From Quillaja saponaria (Eukaryota > Streptophyta > Magnoliopsida > Fabales > Quillajaceae): a stretch of DNA of 64,000 bases. Numbering within the stretch: position 1 is the first letter of the stretch; the number at the start of each line of letters is the position of its first letter. The position numbers and the translations under genes were made by a program. The stretch is from the NCBI GenBank assembly GCA_029379385.1, contig CM055605.1:14419001-14483000 (forward strand). Direction: 5' to 3'. Positions 59,674 to 64,000 of this stretch are shown piece by piece. Under the pieces are notes generated by a model, which was not told the DNA's origin, ran no database searches, and saw only the letters and a program-made list of their open reading frames with translations.

Positions 59674-60466
59674 TAGGTAACCCTATGGAGCTTTCTTTCT
59701 TTACTCTATGATTTTGTAGTTACAAACTTTCAATCTTCAATAGTATTTCAAGACAATTTACATCTTGCATTCCCTCTACCTAGTTTAGTGTGGGGACTAT
59801 TGCCACTTTACCTTCCCTTTTACTTGCTTTCCTTTATTACAACCTTTTATTTTTTGCATTCCATAGCATAATCCATCATAGCAGTCCTGCTGCTCCCTAC
59901 TTCACTACCCCTGTGATCTTCCTCCACTTGATTATATATATACTAAATTATCTTATCTCTTATAATGTAGAGCATAAGAACTCAAAGGACAAATCCTTTG
60001 ATTTACTTAGTTTTTGTTTAAAGAATGTTATGAAAATATGAGTTCGTTTGGTGATTTATCTTGAGAAGTTAGTTGATATTTCTGATATCGAATTTATTTG
60101 GTTATAAGACCCTCTTATGAAGTGGAGTTGCATAGTAAATGATGGAAATTTGTTTTGTTGAGTATATATGAGTTATACCATGTTTATTGAAAACTTATTT
60201 GCAAAATTGTTGGATTCAATATAGGTATAGAGAATTGGTATTGTTGGAAAATGTTAAGGTTGTTTAAACTTTTATTGGTTATGTTATATTTGTTTTTGGA
60301 GGAAACCTTGTTAGAACACCTTATCTAACAGGGGTGATGTAACCTTGGTGCACCTTAGTTCGACTCCAGCTAGCAGGAGTGTTGCTAGCTCCTTGTTAGG
60401 CCAAGCACGTGAATTGGATGTTCGGACCATATAGAATGACATGTATTTGGAAGCCTAGTCAGCAGG
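59674..60466. other. unassigned DNA left of the 3' LTR
   Basis: No gene recognised. The last 130 bases (GGTGCACCTTAGTTCGACTC, TAGCAGGAGTGTTGCTAGC, GGCCAAGCACGTGAATTGG) have the look of the end part of a gypsy LTR, but no termini can be set. The 83-residue frame at 59790 is hydrophobic, low complexity and unsupported. Confidence 0.35.
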
Positions 60467-63119
60467 TATCACACCCTCATACGAAAATATGACTGGTCAG
60501 AGGAATGGATAATCAAACTCCCATAATCCTGACTTCACATCAATTGAATACAAATGACTTGTGAGGACTTATAGTTAAAACAAAATCTTTGATGTGTTCG
60601 ATTAAATATATAAACTTATATAGCAAATATACGATACTTTTTAACTAAAAATTTTAGCAAAGATTTCCCATAAAGTAGAATATGCCCAATAATACACACA
60701 CATATATATATAACTTGATTACAAGCAACTAGTATACCACAGTGCCAATGTACATAGAGGAGCTCAGCTCCATTCAGCACAATAAACATAATTAAAATAC
60801 TAAACATGACAAAACACAAGAAAGCCTAATGTGACTGCAATGGTCATCCTTTGGCTTAAAATGTGTGATTCTAAAGTTTACCTTGCCAAGATGGTCGGTA
60901 AGTCACAAATCCCTAGGTGAGAATCTCTGATATCCTGATACTGAAAAAAAAAATAGAACAAAAGAAGAGTGAGTTACAAAGACTCAATAAATGAAAAACA
61001 TACCTTAAGGACACTAGCATCAATCATAGCATAAATATCACATAAATGTCAAATAAATTCAAGTAATCAGGTTTCATATTATCAACTAATATTACACATA
61101 TGAACACGAAAAATTTAAACTAATATAAACTTCACACTGTTCACTATAAACAAGTCAGTCTTATCATTCAAAGAATACAATTCAAGGAGTTCAATCAAAA
61201 AGGGCCAATTGGAGTAACTCAGTGCCTACACACCAAATATATTCTCTGTACATAACTATCCCATCCAGGCTGAGTCACTCAATTATTTAAAAATCACATA
61301 TCTCAAATTTGAATCACAATATCCTGGGTGCACCCGGATTTTTATCTCAGAAGTAAAAATCATTTAAGAGAAAAAAATTCACTTTATTGGCCCTTATTAA
61401 ACACAAACAATTCAAATAGCAATCATAATTCAAATACTCAAATTCACATAAACAATTTCACATAATTATCTAGAAATCAAAGAGCACGTAATTCACTCAC
61501 AAAGTTCATGGATTTCATTTGTCATCCCCTCTAGATTGTGAAGATGTTGGTAAATTCTCGACACAATCCAAAGTTGAAAAATCATAAATTCATATATTAC
61601 TTAGAAATTAATTTCATAATTAATTTTACGATTTCTCAATACTATATATATATATATAAAAACATATTGCTCGAAGTTTAATTTCTTTTGTTTAACATTT
61701 TACAAACTATATCAAAGATATATTTAATTTTCTTAAATGCATTTACATGTATATTTTATACATTCACCAAGAAATTTCATACAATTTAGTAATTTAAAAT
61801 TACTTATACTCTACTTAATATATTTTAAACTAACGTAGTCAATTTATGTGTCTTCTAATTGACTATTGAATTAATGGAACTTATTAAATTATATGCATGT
61901 ATCAACCTTTAGTTTCTCCTAAGCAAATTTATAGAATATTCTATAGGCATGTCTTTCTTTAATTCATAATTCATGTATATATGTTCATGTATATATATAC
62001 TTTTTAAAACAATTAAGAAAATTCCAATGACACTTATATTAATCAAGTTTCAATTATTGAATTTAATTTAACTTACTTAAAATTACTCAAATACATGAAC
62101 TATATCTTTTCCACCATGAACACAATTAAATTTCAAGTTTCCTTGTTCCAATTCACATAATTGTTATTTAGGTTCTCTTCTTTTTCTTAAATTCCATTCA
62201 TAATCAACTAATAATTTATAGTTAATTCTTAACTAGATCATCATTTATCAAAAATCTCATATATATGTATATATATATCAAGTAACTAGCTGAATTCCTA
62301 AAACAAGACTTGTCTATCCTAACTAACCATAACTAAGCTTGTTGATTTAACTTCCATACCCTTGTTATTCTAAACAAGAGCCTGCCAAGACCAAAAAAAA
62401 TTAAAATAAAATTGAATACTTGAATGAAAGGCAACTCACGGCTTAGGGGGTTTTCTTCCTGCTGTCAACTCTTTTTTACTCAAGCAAGGTGGCTGGAGGT
62501 TCTCATGAAGGCTGTAAACATACAGCTAGAAGGTCTTTAGGAGGGGTGGTCTTGTGGTAGTATAAACAACACACAAAGTTGCTACCTTCCAGTAGCTGCA
62601 GGGCATGAAAAGGAAAGGCAAGTCTCACAGCCCAAGATGGAACAAAGGAGTAGAGTGCAAAAAATTCAAGACTAGAGTGGCAAAGCATATACATAATCAA
62701 GAGTAAAGAAAAGCTGTAAATACACCACCCCAAAGACAGAAAAATAACTGCAATTTCACCATCAACACAGACTTAGAAACAAGGAGAAAATAGAGGACTA
62801 ACTTACTAATATGGTCACCTACACGACTGAAAGGAAACACCACCCATCTGCCATGGAAAAAGGAAAAGAAAGCCAAGAAATTCACTCACTATTACACACT
62901 CAATGAAGGTAAACTCAACCACCAAAGTAGAGAATAAACACCTTCAAAACAGGGCACGGCAGGGACATAATTTGAAAAGAAAGTGGTGCATGTTGGTGGT
63001 AATAGATGGGCAAGAAGATAAAATAAAAAATTATTAAAGTATAAACTCATGGTCCATTTTAGCTTTAGGATTTGTGTGGGTAAATTAATTCTAGGAATAG
63101 ATTTATATTTATTCATATG

Positions 63120-63157
<38 letters not shown>

Positions 63158-63405
63158 CTTATTTGGACATGTCACACACACATCAATAAAATTTACATAA
63201 GTAAATTCAAGTTTTAAATCAACTAACAATTTGGTGGAAATTAATTTCCTACTTACATGTATATATATCTATATATATATACACATACACAGACATACAA
63301 ATGTTTATTTATTTTAATTCTAATTTGAGTAAAATTTTATCTACCTAGTCACCCAAATTATGTAAGAATATTCTAATGTGTATAATATACTATCGGGTCA
63401 TAACA
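60467..63405 (-). mobile_element. 3' LTR (copy M, sense -) of the long-LTR family
   Basis: On the + strand it runs from TATCACACCCTCATACG (family TGTCACACCC with one change) to ATCGGGTCATAACA at 63405, about 2.94 kb. Immediately beyond is a polypurine tract and a pol end on the minus strand, so this is a 3' LTR. It shows that the element reads TGTTATGACCC to GGGTGTGACA. Hairpin GGAGC-TCA-GCTCC at 60759-60771. Short frames at 60616 and 62503-63116 are within LTR sequence. The element continues past the right end of the window. Confidence 0.88.
63118..63158. repeat. (AT)n microsatellite next to T run
   Basis: About 24 bases of TA repeats followed by about 16 T. Other TA runs lie near 13510, 22285, 22338, 39717, 49208, 55326 and 59490, mostly inside LTRs. 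Confidence 0.8.
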
Positions 63406-63420
63406 ATCTCCTCCTAAGAA
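63406..63420 (-). other. polypurine tract of copy M
   Basis: On the minus strand ATATTCTTAGGAGGAGAT, directly before TGTTATGACCCG. It marks the internal-region/3' LTR junction and sets the orientation of the whole family. Confidence 0.75.
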
Positions 63421-64000
63421 TATATGAATTTCAAATAGATACGAATAATATTTCCAAGTGGCTTCTTGATCATTATGATGCTGCCATACAACTTATACCA
63501 AAGGAATAACCTTCAATCAAAGTTTACGGACTTATCTGTCAATAATTGCCACTAGTTGCTCCTCGTACCTTAGATTCTTATCAACTTGCACATCTTGAAT
63601 TTGTAAAACATGAGTCTCGTTCGAAAGACGAATGATATTTTCGAAGCATTGATCATGAAATATCAGATGTGCTCTATCCAAATCTAGGGGCAAGGCTAAC
63701 TTGTACGTCACTGCTCCAATCCTATCCAATATCTGGAAGGATCCAACAAATCTCAAACTTAACTTGCCTTTCTTACCAAACCTGATGGTCTTATTAAAAG
63801 GTAATACCTTTAGGAACACATGATCACTTACTTCAAATTCCATCTGTCTCAGATGATTATTAGCATATGACTTCTGCCTATTCTGAGCTATCCGTAATCT
63901 ATCACTTGCACCTTTTCTACCGCATCCTAAACTAACTTTAGCCCTAGCAATTGATGCTCACCTGCGTTAAACCATCAAACCGGAGATCGACACTATAGGG
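63421..64000 (-). pseudogene. chromovirus integrase C-terminus and chromodomain, partial
   Basis: Minus strand, entering from the window edge. First a broken part (CRSPV, stop, NAGEHQLLGLKLV, stop, DAVEKVQVI), then after a frameshift RKGASDRLRIAQNRQKSYAN, MEFEVSDHVFLKVLPFNKTI, GKKGKLSLRFVGSFQILDRI, GAVTYKLALPLDLDRAHLIF, LQIQDVQVDKNLRYEEQLVA and a decayed chromodomain stretch QHHNDQEATWKYYSYLFEI. This is the standard C-terminal order of Tekay-type plant chromoviruses (MEFEVGDHVFLKVSP...GKLSPRxIGPFEILxRIGxVAYxLALP...EEATWE). The frame 63532-63843 is open for 103 residues, but there are stops on both sides. It is the only coding remnant attached to the long-LTR family in this window. Confidence 0.88.

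Noticed and set aside
59790..60041. 83-residue frame as a membrane protein
   Set aside because: Hydrophobic bias follows from T-rich DNA; no family pattern, no upstream context, flanked by LTR-like sequence.
63985..64000. Last bases CGACACTATAGGG resemble the end of a phage T7 promoter (vector contamination)
   Set aside because: The same bases fit integrase codons on the minus strand (…CRSP…), continuous with the relic, and the match to the promoter has a two-base gap.

Overview
The window is repeat-dominated nuclear DNA from a flowering plant. It is very AT-rich, has no operon-like gene layout, and is filled with nested plant-type Ty3/gypsy LTR retrotransposons (chromovirus-like and Tat/Ogre-like remnants), SINE-like pieces and fragments of two plant gene families. 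The species cannot be named from the sequence. I see no intact protein-coding gene, tRNA, rRNA or CRISPR array. Almost every short open frame is a chance frame inside non-coding LTR sequence.

The main component is one family of long LTRs (about 2.8-5 kb) ending TGTYATRACCC...GGGTGTGACA, present in about ten copies in both orientations. Its sense is fixed by the copy at 60467-63405, which lies next to a polypurine tract and a degraded integrase/chromodomain-like coding end at 63421-64000. Most other copies are solo LTRs. Three have perfect 5-bp target-site duplications (GTGGT, ATTTA, ATTTT). One solo LTR (36444-39856) sits inside another of opposite orientation (35106-41337), with both duplications readable.

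Layout. 1-7703: an LTR in sense + interrupted by one in sense - (132-5334), which itself holds a 1.6-kb LTR-like insertion and a 66-bp SINE tail. 7704-9498: unassigned. 9499-10272 and 25565-26650: two halves of a minus-strand plant mobile domain (MAIN-like) pseudogene, split by a 15.3-kb insertion. That insertion is a second retrotransposon (E2; LTRs start TGTAACATCCTGC; PBS and PPT visible) carrying two long-LTR copies, a MITE-like piece and a third, pol-less retrotransposon (E3). 27590-28460: chromovirus integrase end plus a 315-bp LTR. 29438-33071: solo LTR with a SINE. 33091-33600: pseudogene fragment of a plant PMT-type methyltransferase (DUF248). 35106-41337: the LTR-in-LTR pair. 43148-52290: a degraded Tat/Ogre-like element on the minus strand (gag, protease, RT with YIDD, RNase H connection), interrupted in gag by solo LTR 47915-52039. 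52825-53718: integrase end of another Ty3/gypsy element. 54055-57852: another solo LTR, forming an inverted pair with 47915-52039. 57853-60466: probable older LTR sequence and unassigned DNA. 60467-64000: 3' LTR and integrase end of the family's only coding copy here.

Nothing here works together as a pathway; the logic is the order of insertions. The observations I rate highest are a short hairpin at a fixed distance from the edge of all ten long LTRs whose stem is largely kept while its loop varies, the LTR-in-LTR with both duplications, mosaic LTRs sharing a segment with the unrelated E2 LTR, and the split mobile-domain and PMT gene relics. I did not find a convincing new biological system beyond these.
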